Below, in pieces: positions 1 to 6,343 of a stretch of DNA of 6,343 nt. The notes under the pieces were generated by a model. The model was not told the DNA's origin, made no database searches, and worked only from the letters and a program-made list of their open reading frames with translations. Origin of the DNA: an uncultured Clostridia bacterium. GTDB taxonomy: Bacteria; Bacillota; Clostridia; TANB77; CAG-508. Made by a program: the position numbers and the translations under genes. The stretch is from NCBI GenBank assembly GCA_947629965.1, contig CANRFS010000082.1, positions 1 through 6,343 on the forward strand, given 5' to 3'. Every line of letters begins with the position of its first letter. Position 1 is the stretch's first letter.

Positions 1-60
1 AATTATTGTGTTGCTAGTGTTTCTTTATGTTTAACTCCCAAAGGAGATTATAAAAATTAA
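1..60 (+). CDS. Possible C-terminal tail of an unidentified gene (partial)
   Basis: Frame 1 is open from the window edge for 19 codons and ends in TAA at 58-60; the residues read NYCVASVSLCLTPKGDYKN. I recognise no family in so short a tail. Codon choice is compatible with the other genes, but an open stretch of 19 codons is expected by chance. A strong-looking minus-strand promoter at 87-115 would transcribe this same stretch in the other direction, which argues against a plus-strand gene. In that reading the stretch is the leader of a minus-strand transcript, and no ATG is visible in it on the minus strand. Low confidence either way. Confidence 0.22.
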   Translation, partial: NYCVASVSLCLTPKGDYKN

Positions 61-86
61 TTAGCTTATTCGCTAAATTGTAATAA

Positions 87-115
87 ATTATATCATAAGA
101 CTCCATATATTTCAA
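87..115 (-). promoter_or_regulatory. Consensus-like sigma-A promoter firing leftward out of the window
   Basis: On the minus strand, TTGAAA (115-110) is followed after exactly 17 bases by TATAAT (92-87), a near-perfect vegetative promoter. It lies beyond the terminator of the tRNA at 294-367, so it cannot serve that gene. Transcription would start near 80 and run off the left edge. Two small hairpins lie in the leader: TTAGC/GCTAA at 61-76 and CTCC/GGAG at 35-46. The promoted gene or RNA is outside the window. AT-rich sequence yields chance matches, but the exact -10 and ideal spacing make this better than average. Confidence 0.4.
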
Positions 116-151
116 TAGTTTTGGCTACTTTGGCTTTGTCGTAAGTCCTAA

Positions 152-187
152 CCCATATGAGTTTTGACCAATGGCACAAAACTCGGG
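152..187. repeat. Inverted repeat (hairpin) in otherwise gene-free DNA
   Basis: GAGTTTTG (159-166) and CAAAACTC (177-184) are perfect 8-base inverted copies around a 10-base loop. Outer CCC (152-154) and GGG (185-187) can extend the stem across an unpaired ATAT on one side. No T-tract follows on either strand, so it does not look like a terminator. A direct repeat of TTTGGCT lies nearby around 119-135. Hairpins of this kind occur at ends of IS200/IS605-like elements and in intergenic repeats, but no transposase is in view and the assignment is open. I see no convincing gene in the whole stretch 61-222; minus-strand frames that stay open there continue straight through the tRNA and are spurious. 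Confidence 0.4.
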
Positions 188-210
188 AGAAAATGCAGTA
201 CATACTGAAA

Positions 211-251
211 ATAAAATAAAAAAAATACCATTCGTTTTCAGAATGATATTT
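211..251 (-). terminator. Intrinsic terminator of the tRNA-Gly at 294-367
   Basis: Read on the minus strand, an 11-base-pair stem (251-241 with 233-223, one U-G wobble) closes a 7-base loop. It is followed directly by a run of T broken by a few A (about 225-211). It sits some 43 bases past the CCA end of the tRNA, as expected for a monocistronic tRNA unit. Confidence 0.85.
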
Positions 252-292
252 GTATTTATCTGTTGTATATAAAAGTTCAAACAGATTCGTCA

Positions 293-367
<75 letters not shown>

Positions 368-378
368 ATCTATTTAAT

Positions 379-408
379 ATTTTAACATACACCAATATGT
401 ATTTTCAA
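379..408 (-). promoter_or_regulatory. Promoter of the variant tRNA-Gly (294-367)
   Basis: On the minus strand, TTGAAA (408-403) and TAAAAT (384-379) are 18 bases apart, with TG one base upstream of the -10 (extended -10). The predicted start near 372 is a few bases ahead of the mature 5' end at 367. It is somewhat weaker than the promoter of the neighbouring tRNA-Gly. Together with the terminator at 480-527 it suggests this tRNA is transcribed on its own. Confidence 0.6.
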
Positions 409-479
409 GCAATTTATATAAGTTTAATTCAATATCTGTTATTCATTATAAATCAATATGTTGCCTACTTGTAATAAAT

Positions 480-527
480 AACAAAACCTTGTAAATGCTG
501 GTATTTTACCATTTACAAGGTTTTGTT
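480..527 (-). terminator. Terminator of the tRNA-Gly at 531-604
   Basis: A perfect 18-base-pair inverted repeat (480-497 with 510-527) around a 12-base loop starts 4 bases beyond the CCA end of the tRNA. On the minus strand the distal arm ends in GGTTTTGTT and continues ATTTATT, a T-rich tail. GGT/ACC inside the loop could extend the stem past a 3-base bulge. It separates the two tRNA genes into two transcription units. Confidence 0.78.
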
Positions 528-530
528 GTT

Positions 531-604
<74 letters not shown>

Positions 605-625
605 ATTTTCTTGCTACGTTTATAA

Positions 626-654
626 ATTATAAACTAGGTTATTTGTTTTGTCAA
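626..654 (-). promoter_or_regulatory. Strong sigma-A promoter of tRNA-Gly(UCC)
   Basis: On the minus strand, TTGACA (654-649) and TATAAT (631-626) both match the consensus exactly with a 17-base spacer. The predicted start near 619 leaves a short leader of about 15 bases before the tRNA 5' end at 604. Such full-consensus promoters are typical of stable RNA genes. Confidence 0.87.
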
Positions 655-683
655 TACTATTTTTTATTTTTTTTAATTTTTTA

Positions 684-712
684 TTTACAAATTATAATAA
701 CTAATATAAAAT
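684..712 (+). promoter_or_regulatory. Probable promoter of the tsaE-tsaB-rimI operon
   Basis: TTTACA (684-689) and TAAAAT (707-712) are separated by 17 bases; transcription would start near 719, about 28 bases before the tsaE start codon. It is back-to-back with the tRNA-Gly promoter at 626-654. The region is nearly all A and T, so alternative -10 boxes exist (for example around 693-698) and this choice is tentative. Confidence 0.5.
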
Positions 713-747
713 ATCAGTATAAATATAAATTATTTTAAGGAGATTTT

Positions 748-1209
748 ATGTCTGTATTTATATCTCATGATGAAATTGAAACTAAAAAATTAGCCTCTTT
801 TTTGGCAAGCAAATTATCAACTGGTGATATTGTTGTTTTATCGGGAGATTTAGGCTCTGGTAAAACTAAATTTGCTGAGGGTTTTCTTTCTTATTGGGGA
901 TTAGATGATGAAGTTTCTAGTCCTACATTTACAATAGTAAACGAACACAAAACAAATAATACAAATATTTATCATCTAGACGTATATAGATTATCCGATG
1001 TAGGTGAATTTTATGCAATAGGTGGCTCAGAATACTTTACAACTGGAATATGTATTATAGAATGGGGCGACCTAATTGAAGATATTTTACCTAATAATTA
1101 TATAAAAATAAATTTTTCTAAGGATGAAAAGAACCCTTCAATAAGATATTTAGATATTAAAGCTTATGGAGAACGATTAAATAATGTGATTAAGGAGATT
1201 TGCTTATGA
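748..1209 (+). CDS. tsaE: tRNA t6A37 synthesis ATPase TsaE
   Basis: TsaE is the small cytoplasmic ATPase that acts with TsaB and TsaD in transferring the threonylcarbamoyl group to A37 of tRNAs reading ANN codons. The 153-residue product has the family's usual size. Visible motifs are the Walker A loop GDLGSGKT (33-40), the switch segment SSPTFTIVNEH (57-67), the HLDVYRL motif (76-82) and the Walker B-like strand ICIIEWGDLI (101-110). An AAGGAGA site at 737-743 precedes the ATG at good spacing. Its last four bases overlap the tsaB start (ATGA), indicating translational coupling. The gene appears intact. tsaE is first in the operon, before tsaB and rimI. Confidence 0.97.
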   Translation: MSVFISHDEIETKKLASFLASKLSTGDIVVLSGDLGSGKTKFAEGFLSYWGLDDEVSSPTFTIVNEHKTNNTNIYHLDVYRLSDVGEFYAIGGSEYFTTGICIIEWGDLIEDILPNNYIKINFSKDEKNPSIRYLDIKAYGERLNNVIKEICL

Positions 1210-1875
1210 GAATTCTAAGTATTTCTACTTCTAGCAATATTGCTTCGGTTTCTGCTTCAGAAGATGATAAATGTATTTTAGAATTAAATATTAATAATAA
1301 CAAAACACATTCAGAAACTCTAATTCCTTTAATAAATAGTTTGCTAAATGAAATTAAATTCAATTTATCTGATATTAATCTTATAGCATGTGATGTTGGT
1401 CCTCGGATCATTCACTGGAATTAGAATAGGTATATCTACAGTAAAGGCTATTGCAGAATCTTTAAATATTCCTGTAATAGATGTATCTTCTTTAGAAGCT
1501 CTTGCCTATAATATTCAGGATGAAAAATGTAGTACTATTTGTTCACTTATAGATGCTAGAAATAATCAAGTATATTGTGGAATATTTGACAAAAATTATA
1601 ATTTATTAGAAAATTATTTAGCAGATGATATAAATATAGTTATAAAAACTCTACAAAAATATGATAATATCATATATACTGGAGACGGAGCAATTATTCA
1701 TAAAGAATTATTAAAAATTAAAGATTTTTTACATAATAATGATATTCATGCAAAAAATATTGCAAAATGTGCATATAATAAATATAAAAGAAATTATTCT
1801 ACAACAGCTGACTTGCTTGCTCCATTATATTTAAGAAAGTCTCAGGCTGAAAGGATGAAACAAAAAAATGGATGA
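1206..1875 (+). CDS. tsaB: t6A37 synthesis scaffold TsaB, interrupted by one extra base in the GPGSFTG motif
   Basis: TsaB is the inactive ASKHA-fold partner of TsaD, to which it binds; it is normally essential for t6A formation. The ATG at 1206 overlaps the tsaE stop and follows AAGGAG (1192-1197) by 8 bases. The first frame encodes 66 good TsaB residues (MRILSISTSS..., KTHSETLIPLI, ...ACDVGP), then turns to nonsense and stops at TAG 1422-1424. The next frame continues as GSFTGIRIG, the SSLEALAY segment and the usual C-terminus to TGA 1873-1875. Ignoring one base (C1404) gives a 222-residue protein with GPGSFTG at 65-71, close to the usual length of about 230. No Shine-Dalgarno precedes the GTG/ATG at 1390-1395, so separate translation of the second part is unlikely. 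The rest is undamaged, with no other stop or frame loss. It may be recoded (see 1401-1407), mutated, or a sequence error. It overlaps rimI by 8 bases. Confidence 0.92.
1401..1407 (+). other. Frame-shift point in tsaB: CCT followed by quadruplet CGGA (candidate +1 recoding site)
   Basis: In the starting frame the codons are GGT CCT CGG ATC ATT and a stop follows at 1422. Family conservation requires Gly-Pro-Gly-Ser-Phe-Thr-Gly, obtained by reading CCT, then CGGA (1404-1407) as one glycine, then TCA TTC ACT GGA. CGG is an arginine codon that I find nowhere else in frame in the coding regions of this window. The site is not a homopolymer. No internal Shine-Dalgarno-like stimulator or clear downstream hairpin is visible. 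The tRNA-Gly at 294-367 has the complementary UCCG loop. Slippage of prolyl-tRNA from CCU is an alternative route to the same frame. The break itself is plain in the sequence; recoding is inference. Confidence 0.5.
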
Positions 1876-2329
1876 AGTTCAAATTCATAAAATGACTATA
1901 TCAGATTTGAATGAAATTGAAGATGTTTTATTCTCAGATTTTGATGACTTTTGGAATGTAAATATTTTTAGAAGTGAATTATTAAATCCTAATTCTCAAT
2001 ATATTGTTGCAAAAATTAATAACAAAATTGTTGGGTTTGCTGGTATATGGAAGGCTGTAGACGATGTTCATATAACAAACATAGTTACAGCAAAAAAATT
2101 TAGAAGGCAAAATATAGGAAGCAAATTACTTTCAAAATTAATACAAATGGCTGAAGCCGAAAAAGGAATTACTGCTATAACATTAGAAGTAAATTCAAAT
2201 AATATCCCAGCACAAAAATTATATGAAAAATTTAATTTTAAGGTAGTTGGATTAAGAAAAAAATACTATAATAATACAGAAGATGCAATATTAATGACAT
2301 TACAAATAAATGACATACCTAATTTATGA
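1868..2329 (+). CDS. rimI: RimI-type GNAT N-acetyltransferase
   Basis: A 153-residue GNAT-fold enzyme of the RimI family, which in E. coli acetylates the N-terminal alanine of ribosomal protein bS18 with acetyl-CoA. The acetyl-CoA binding segment ITNIVTAKKFRRQNIGSKLL lies at 69-88, with the pyrophosphate loop RRQNIG. LEVNSNNIPAQKLYEKFNF (106-124) contains the candidate general base E107 and the candidate acid Y119. The C-terminal RKKYYNNTEDAILM (130-143) is typical of RimI. It starts inside the end of tsaB, 12 bases after a weak AAAGGA (1850-1855), so translation probably depends on ribosomes finishing tsaB; loss of the tsaB frame would then also lower its expression (inference). Substrates are hard to predict within GNAT enzymes, but length, motifs and the tsaB-linked position all favour RimI. 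Confidence 0.92.
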   Translation: MDEVQIHKMTISDLNEIEDVLFSDFDDFWNVNIFRSELLNPNSQYIVAKINNKIVGFAGIWKAVDDVHITNIVTAKKFRRQNIGSKLLSKLIQMAEAEKGITAITLEVNSNNIPAQKLYEKFNFKVVGLRKKYYNNTEDAILMTLQINDIPNL

Positions 2330-2406
2330 ATAATACATACAGCTAGAGTGTGTCCAAAAATATATTAAAAAATTTAAGAAATATACATATGAAGGGAGAA
2401 AAACTA

Positions 2407-4788
2407 ATGAAAAAAAATGAATTAAGTTATAAGGAACTAAAAAACGTTTGTAATCCAAACATGTTCAATTTTGAAACAACAGATGAATTAGATGGTTTAG
2501 ACTCTATTTATGGTCAAGCAAGAGGTATTAAAGCATTAGAGTTTGGACTTAGTGTTGATTCTAAAGGGTATAATTTGTATATAGAAGGTCCTTCAGGCGT
2601 TGGAAAAACTATGTATGCTAAAAAATATATAACAAAACTAGCTGCTAAAAAGAAGGTTCCTGATGATTGGTGCTATATATACAATTTTGATGTTCCAAAT
2701 GAACCTACTGCAGTTTCATTACCTGCTGGGTTAGGTAAAGAATTTAAATTAGATATGGATTCTTTTATAAAAGATATTAAAAAAGATATTAAGCTAACTT
2801 TTAAAAATGAAGATTTTGAAAAGCAAAAAGCTTTGATGCAAAATAAATTTGAACAAAAAAAATCGGATCTTTTAGAAAAACTAAATAAGTCTTCTTTAAA
2901 AAATGGATTTGAGGTAAAAGCTACAAATAATGGCGTATATATGATGCCTGTTATAGATGGAAAAACTATAGAAGAAGAAGAATTTAATAAATTAGATGAT
3001 AAAACGAAAAAAACTTTCGAGGAAAACTCCGCAGTAGTTCAAGATAAAATAATAGAAGCCATAAATCAAATTAAACTATTAGAAAAAGAAAATAATAAGC
3101 AGATAGATGAATGGCAGTCTAATATTGCATTAATAACAATTAATGCTCATGTTAATCCTTTAAAAACAAAATACAAAAAGAATAAAAAAATAGTTACTTT
3201 TTTAGATAATGTAAAAAACGATATTTTAAAAAATATATCTACATTTATTGAAGATGAACCTAAAAATATTAGACAACCTCAAGGGGTAAAGCAAGAAGAA
3301 TTAACTCCATGGATGAATTACAGGGTTAATTTATTTGTTGATAATAGTAATTTAACCGGTGCCCCTGTAATTATGGATTCTAATTATCAATATCATAATT
3401 TATTTGGTAAATTAGAATATGAAAATCAATTTGGAGTATTAAAAACCGATTATACTATGCTCCAAGCTGGCCTTTTGCATAAGGCAAATGGTGGATATAT
3501 TATACTTCAAGCAAGTGATTTGCTTGCAAATCAAATTTGTTATGATACATTAAAAAAAGCTTTATTAGTAAAGAATTTAAGCATTGAAAATAATATGGAA
3601 CAACGTTCATACATGGTTATGATTTCTTTAAAACCTGAACCTATTCCTATAAATGTAAAAGTATTACTATTAGGAGATTCAAATATTTACCATACTTTAC
3701 TTGCTTTAGATCCAGAATTCAAAAAATTATTTAAGATTAAAGCAGAATTTGAGGAATCTGCTCCAAGAACCGATAGTAATATAACAAAACTTGCTAACTT
3801 TGTTCATAGTTTTTCTACAAAAGAAGGAATGCTTCCTTTGGATAAAGGAGCTATGGCAAAGATTGTAGAATATGCTTCTAGATTATCTGATGATAAAGAA
3901 AAACTTTCTACAAGGTTTAATGAAATTGGAGAAATAATTGCTGAAAGCTCAACTTGGGCAAAACTTTCAAAGAAAAAAATAGTTACTGCAGAATTTATTG
4001 ATAAGACTTTATCTGAAAGAATAGATAGAGTTAAAAAGTATGATTCTAGATATTTAGAAATGATTAATGAAAATACTTTATTAATTGATACATCTGGATA
4101 CGAAACTGGTGTTATTAATGGACTTACAGTAATGACAATAGGTGATTATACATTTGGAAAGCCTGCTAGAATTACAGCAAATACCTATATGGGCAAAAGT
4201 GGAATAATTAATATAGAACGTGAAACAGATATGTCTGGTCCTACACATTCAAAAGGTGTTCTAATACTTTCTGGATATTTAGGTGAAACATTTGCACAAG
4301 ATTTTCCATTATCTCTTACTGCTAGTCTTTGTTTTGAGCAATTATATAATGGCGTAGATGGTGATAGTGCATCTAGCACAGAAGCATATGCTATACTTTC
4401 TAGCTTATCTGGAATACCAATTAATCAATCTATTGCAGTTACAGGTTCAGTTAATCAGAAAGGCTTTATTCAACCAATAGGTGGCGTAAATGAAAAAATA
4501 GAAGGATTCTACCAAGTATGTAAAACAAGAGGTTTAAATGGAGATCATGGTGTAATAATACCTATTCAAAATGTAAGAAATCTTCACTTATCAGATGAGG
4601 TAATATCTAGTGTTAAAGAAGGAAAATTCCATATATATGCAATTTCTAACTTAGATGAGGGTATTGAAATATTAACAGGTGTACCAGCTGGTAAGAAAAA
4701 TAAGGATGGAAAATATCCTGCTGGAAGTATAAAATACTTAGCTTATGAAAAATTAAAACAATATGCTGAAAATAGTAAAAAGAAATAA
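2407..4788 (+). CDS. AAA+ Lon-family (S16) ATP-dependent protease
   Basis: A 793-residue cytoplasmic protease with an N-terminal AAA+ ATPase region and a C-terminal Lon serine-lysine peptidase domain, of the AAA_32/Lon_C architecture rather than classical LonA (no LonA substrate-binding domain). Walker A GPSGVGKT is at 61-68. A lysine/glutamate-rich insertion, probably coiled coil, spans about 115-300. The second ATPase half holds GGYIILQASDLL (362-373) in the Walker B position and LLGDSNIYHTLLALDPEFKKLF (421-442). In the protease domain, GDSAS gives catalytic Ser654 and GGVNEK gives Lys697. It likely degrades misfolded or regulatory proteins; substrates are unknown. The ATG at 2407 is chosen because AAGGGAG (2392-2398) precedes it; an in-frame GTG at 2350 would add 19 residues but has no site. 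The 77-base gap from rimI holds no terminator and no convincing promoter, so read-through is possible. The gene is intact. Confidence 0.93.
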   Translation: MKKNELSYKELKNVCNPNMFNFETTDELDGLDSIYGQARGIKALEFGLSVDSKGYNLYIEGPSGVGKTMYAKKYITKLAAKKKVPDDWCYIYNFDVPNEPTAVSLPAGLGKEFKLDMDSFIKDIKKDIKLTFKNEDFEKQKALMQNKFEQKKSDLLEKLNKSSLKNGFEVKATNNGVYMMPVIDGKTIEEEEFNKLDDKTKKTFEENSAVVQDKIIEAINQIKLLEKENNKQIDEWQSNIALITINAHVNPLKTKYKKNKKIVTFLDNVKNDILKNISTFIEDEPKNIRQPQGVKQEELTPWMNYRVNLFVDNSNLTGAPVIMDSNYQYHNLFGKLEYENQFGVLKTDYTMLQAGLLHKANGGYIILQASDLLANQICYDTLKKALLVKNLSIENNMEQRSYMVMISLKPEPIPINVKVLLLGDSNIYHTLLALDPEFKKLFKIKAEFEESAPRTDSNITKLANFVHSFSTKEGMLPLDKGAMAKIVEYASRLSDDKEKLSTRFNEIGEIIAESSTWAKLSKKKIVTAEFIDKTLSERIDRVKKYDSRYLEMINENTLLIDTSGYETGVINGLTVMTIGDYTFGKPARITANTYMGKSGIINIERETDMSGPTHSKGVLILSGYLGETFAQDFPLSLTASLCFEQLYNGVDGDSASSTEAYAILSSLSGIPINQSIAVTGSVNQKGFIQPIGGVNEKIEGFYQVCKTRGLNGDHGVIIPIQNVRNLHLSDEVISSVKEGKFHIYAISNLDEGIEILTGVPAGKKNKDGKYPAGSIKYLAYEKLKQYAENSKKK

Positions 4789-4854
4789 AAAAAGTTGTAT
4801 AAATAAATCCTTCCTTGATATTTTTTCACGGAAGGATTATTTAAACAACTTTTT
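4789..4854. terminator. Bidirectional terminator between the Lon-family gene and purB
   Basis: A long stem pairs 4789-4814 with 4830-4854, with one A-A mismatch and one bulged A, around a 15-base loop. The outer arms are AAAAAGTTGT and ACAACTTTTT, so both strands end in a T-run: plus at 4850-4854, and minus continuing into a T-rich stretch below 4794. It starts right after the protease stop codon and lies 33 bases beyond the purB stop, serving both convergent genes. Confidence 0.9.
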
Positions 4855-4887
4855 CTATGATTACAAAATTATAATATAACTTATTTT

Positions 4888-6321
4888 TTATACATTTACT
4901 TCTACTTTTTCTGTACTTATTAAATCCTTGTATTTGTTTAATACTGGGGTTACATGCTCTTTTATAAAGTCTTCTACTTGATGTTTTGCTCTTCCACAAA
5001 GGTTATCCGGATTTAATATATTTAAAATTTCCTCTTTTGTTAATCCAAATGTTTCATCTTCAGCTATTCTATCTACTAAATCATTTGGTTTTCCAAATTC
5101 TTTTACAACTTTACCTGCTTCCATTGAGTATACTCTTATTTTTTCATGTAACTCTTGTCTATCTCCACCTTTTAATACCGCATTCATAAGAATTTCTTCT
5201 GTTCCCATAAAAGGTAATTCTTGCATCATATTTGTTTTTATTACATTTTCGTATACTACTATTCCTGATGTTATATTTTCATAAAGTATTAATACTGCAT
5301 CTATTGCCAAAAAAGCTTCTGGCACACATATTCTCTTGTTTGCTGAATCGTCTAATGTTCTTTCCAACCATTGAGTTGCTGCTGTAATTTTTGTATCATT
5401 AGCAAGTGCTATTACATGTCTTGATAGTGAGTTTATTCTCTCGCTTCTCATAGGGTTTCTTTTATATGCCATTGCAGATGAACCAATTTGTCCTTTTTCA
5501 AATGGCTCTTCTAGTTCTTTTTCGTGTTGTAATAATCTCATGTCATTTGCAAATTTTGATGCGCTTTCTGCTATTCCTGATAAGCAGTTTAGAACAATTG
5601 AATCTAATTTTCTTGTATATGTTTGTCCAGATACCGCAAAGACTTTATCAAAGCCCATCTTTTCTGCAATCTTTTTATCTATTTGTTTTACTTTTTCTTC
5701 GTCTTTGAACAATTTCATAAAGCTTTCTTCAGTTCCTGTTGTTCCTTTGCATCCTAAAAGTTTCATTCTTGTTTGCACAAATTCTAATTCTTCTAAATCT
5801 TCTAATAAATCTTGCATCCAAAGGGTTGCTCTTTTTCCAACAGTTGTAAGTTGCGCAGGTTGAAAATGTGTATATCCTAAACATGTTGTTGCTTTATATT
5901 TTTCTGCAAAGTTTTTTAGATTGTTTATTACTGTAACTAATTTCTGTTTTACTATTTTAAGTGCTTCGTTCATTAAAATTACATCTGTATTATCTGTTAC
6001 ATAACATGAAGTTGCCCCTAAATGTATTATTGGTTTTGCTTTTGGGCATTTTGTTCCAAATTCATATACATGTGCCATTACGTCATGTCTACATTCTTTT
6101 TCTCTTTTTGCTACTACTTCATAATCTATATTATTTACATTTGCTTTCATTTCGTTAATTTGCTCGTCTGTAATGTCTATTCCTAATTCTTTTTCTGTTT
6201 CTGCAAGAGCTACCCAAAGTTTTCTCCATGTACTATATTTTGAATCATTAGACCATATTTGGTTCATTTCTTTGCTTGCATATCTTCCTGAAAGTGGTGT
6301 TATATAAATTTCATTGTCCAT
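4888..6321 (-). CDS. purB: Adenylosuccinate lyase, long (human-like) form
   Basis: PurB cleaves fumarate from SAICAR and from adenylosuccinate in purine and AMP synthesis; it is a cytoplasmic homotetramer of the fumarase/aspartase superfamily. The 477 residues carry RHDVMAH (H79), IHLGATSCYVTDN (99-111), GYTHFQPAQLTTVGKR with the catalytic-type H152, and the signature IGSSAMAYKRNPMRSER (279-295), where S281 matches the flexible-loop catalytic serine. The last part of the signature has Ala where human and B. subtilis enzymes have Pro (SSAMP). Length and sequence, for example RYASKEM and QELPFMGTE, follow the human-type enzyme rather than the approximately 430-residue B. subtilis type. I prefer the ATG at 6321, 12 bases after AAAGGA (6339-6334). 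An in-frame ATG at 6333 abuts that site with no spacing and would add four residues. The promoter lies outside the window, so operon partners upstream are unknown. Confidence 0.97.
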   Translation of the reverse strand: MDNEIYITPLSGRYASKEMNQIWSNDSKYSTWRKLWVALAETEKELGIDITDEQINEMKANVNNIDYEVVAKREKECRHDVMAHVYEFGTKCPKAKPIIHLGATSCYVTDNTDVILMNEALKIVKQKLVTVINNLKNFAEKYKATTCLGYTHFQPAQLTTVGKRATLWMQDLLEDLEELEFVQTRMKLLGCKGTTGTEESFMKLFKDEEKVKQIDKKIAEKMGFDKVFAVSGQTYTRKLDSIVLNCLSGIAESASKFANDMRLLQHEKELEEPFEKGQIGSSAMAYKRNPMRSERINSLSRHVIALANDTKITAATQWLERTLDDSANKRICVPEAFLAIDAVLILYENITSGIVVYENVIKTNMMQELPFMGTEEILMNAVLKGGDRQELHEKIRVYSMEAGKVVKEFGKPNDLVDRIAEDETFGLTKEEILNILNPDNLCGRAKHQVEDFIKEHVTPVLNKYKDLISTEKVEVNV

Positions 6322-6343
6322 TTTTAATTTCATTCCTTTCTTT

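Noticed and set aside
480..527. The long palindrome between the tRNAs as a mobile element or attachment site
   Set aside because: Its place directly after the tRNA CCA end and its T-rich tail on the minus strand are explained by an intrinsic terminator; there is no integrase and no tRNA-end duplication in view.
1401..1424. A classical prfB-like +1 shift in tsaB
   Set aside because: There is no slippery CTT-TGA type site, no stop codon at the shift point and no internal Shine-Dalgarno sequence upstream; slippage at CCT remains only a secondary option.
1390..1875. Second half of tsaB as an independent gene starting at GTG 1390 or ATG 1393
   Set aside because: No Shine-Dalgarno precedes it, it would lack the N-terminal third of the fold, and its start would cut into the conserved motif; it is better read as the continuation of tsaB.
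2330..2406. A promoter for the Lon-family gene in the rimI-protease gap
   Set aside because: Several TATA-like hexamers exist in this AT-rich gap, but none has a fair -35 at 16-18 bases.
4986..6158. Several plus-strand open frames opposite purB
   Set aside because: They are low-complexity, leucine- and serine-rich translations antisense to a strongly conserved purB, without ribosome-binding sites or known domains.

Overview
The window looks like a very AT-rich Bacillota (Clostridia-like) chromosome. Arginine is almost always AGA, strong AAGGAG ribosome-binding sites precede the genes, the tRNA genes encode their CCA ends, and the tsaE-tsaB-rimI order is typical of Firmicutes. No phage or plasmid genes are visible.

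Layout. Positions 1-293 hold no convincing complete gene: a possible 19-codon tail of a plus-strand gene, an inverted repeat, and a consensus-like minus-strand promoter firing out of the window. Two tRNA-Gly genes follow on the minus strand (294-367 and 531-604), each with its own promoter and terminator. Divergently from them runs tsaE-tsaB-rimI (748-2329), three overlapping genes: two subunits of the t6A37 tRNA-modification machinery and an RimI-type acetyltransferase. The tsaD gene that often follows is absent. After 77 bases comes an AAA+ Lon-family protease (2407-4788). A bidirectional terminator (4789-4854) separates it from the convergent purB (4888-6321, minus), an adenylosuccinate lyase of the long form that resembles the human enzyme.

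The most interesting signal joins two oddities. tsaB is broken by one extra base exactly inside its conserved GPGSFTG motif, where the in-frame text reads CCT CGG A. The frame is restored if the four bases CGGA are read as one glycine. The tRNA-Gly at 294-367 has a guanine instead of the usual adenine 3' of its UCC anticodon, so its loop reads UCCG, the exact Watson-Crick complement of CGGA, and its anticodon stem is weakened by a U-C mismatch. The neighbouring tRNA-Gly at 531-604 has the ordinary UCC-A loop. I found no other in-frame CGG codon in the window. This suggests, but does not prove, natural quadruplet decoding (+1 recoding) by a dedicated tRNA-Gly that makes a t6A-synthesis subunit depend on it. 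The main competing explanation is a one-base sequence error or a real tsaB mutation.
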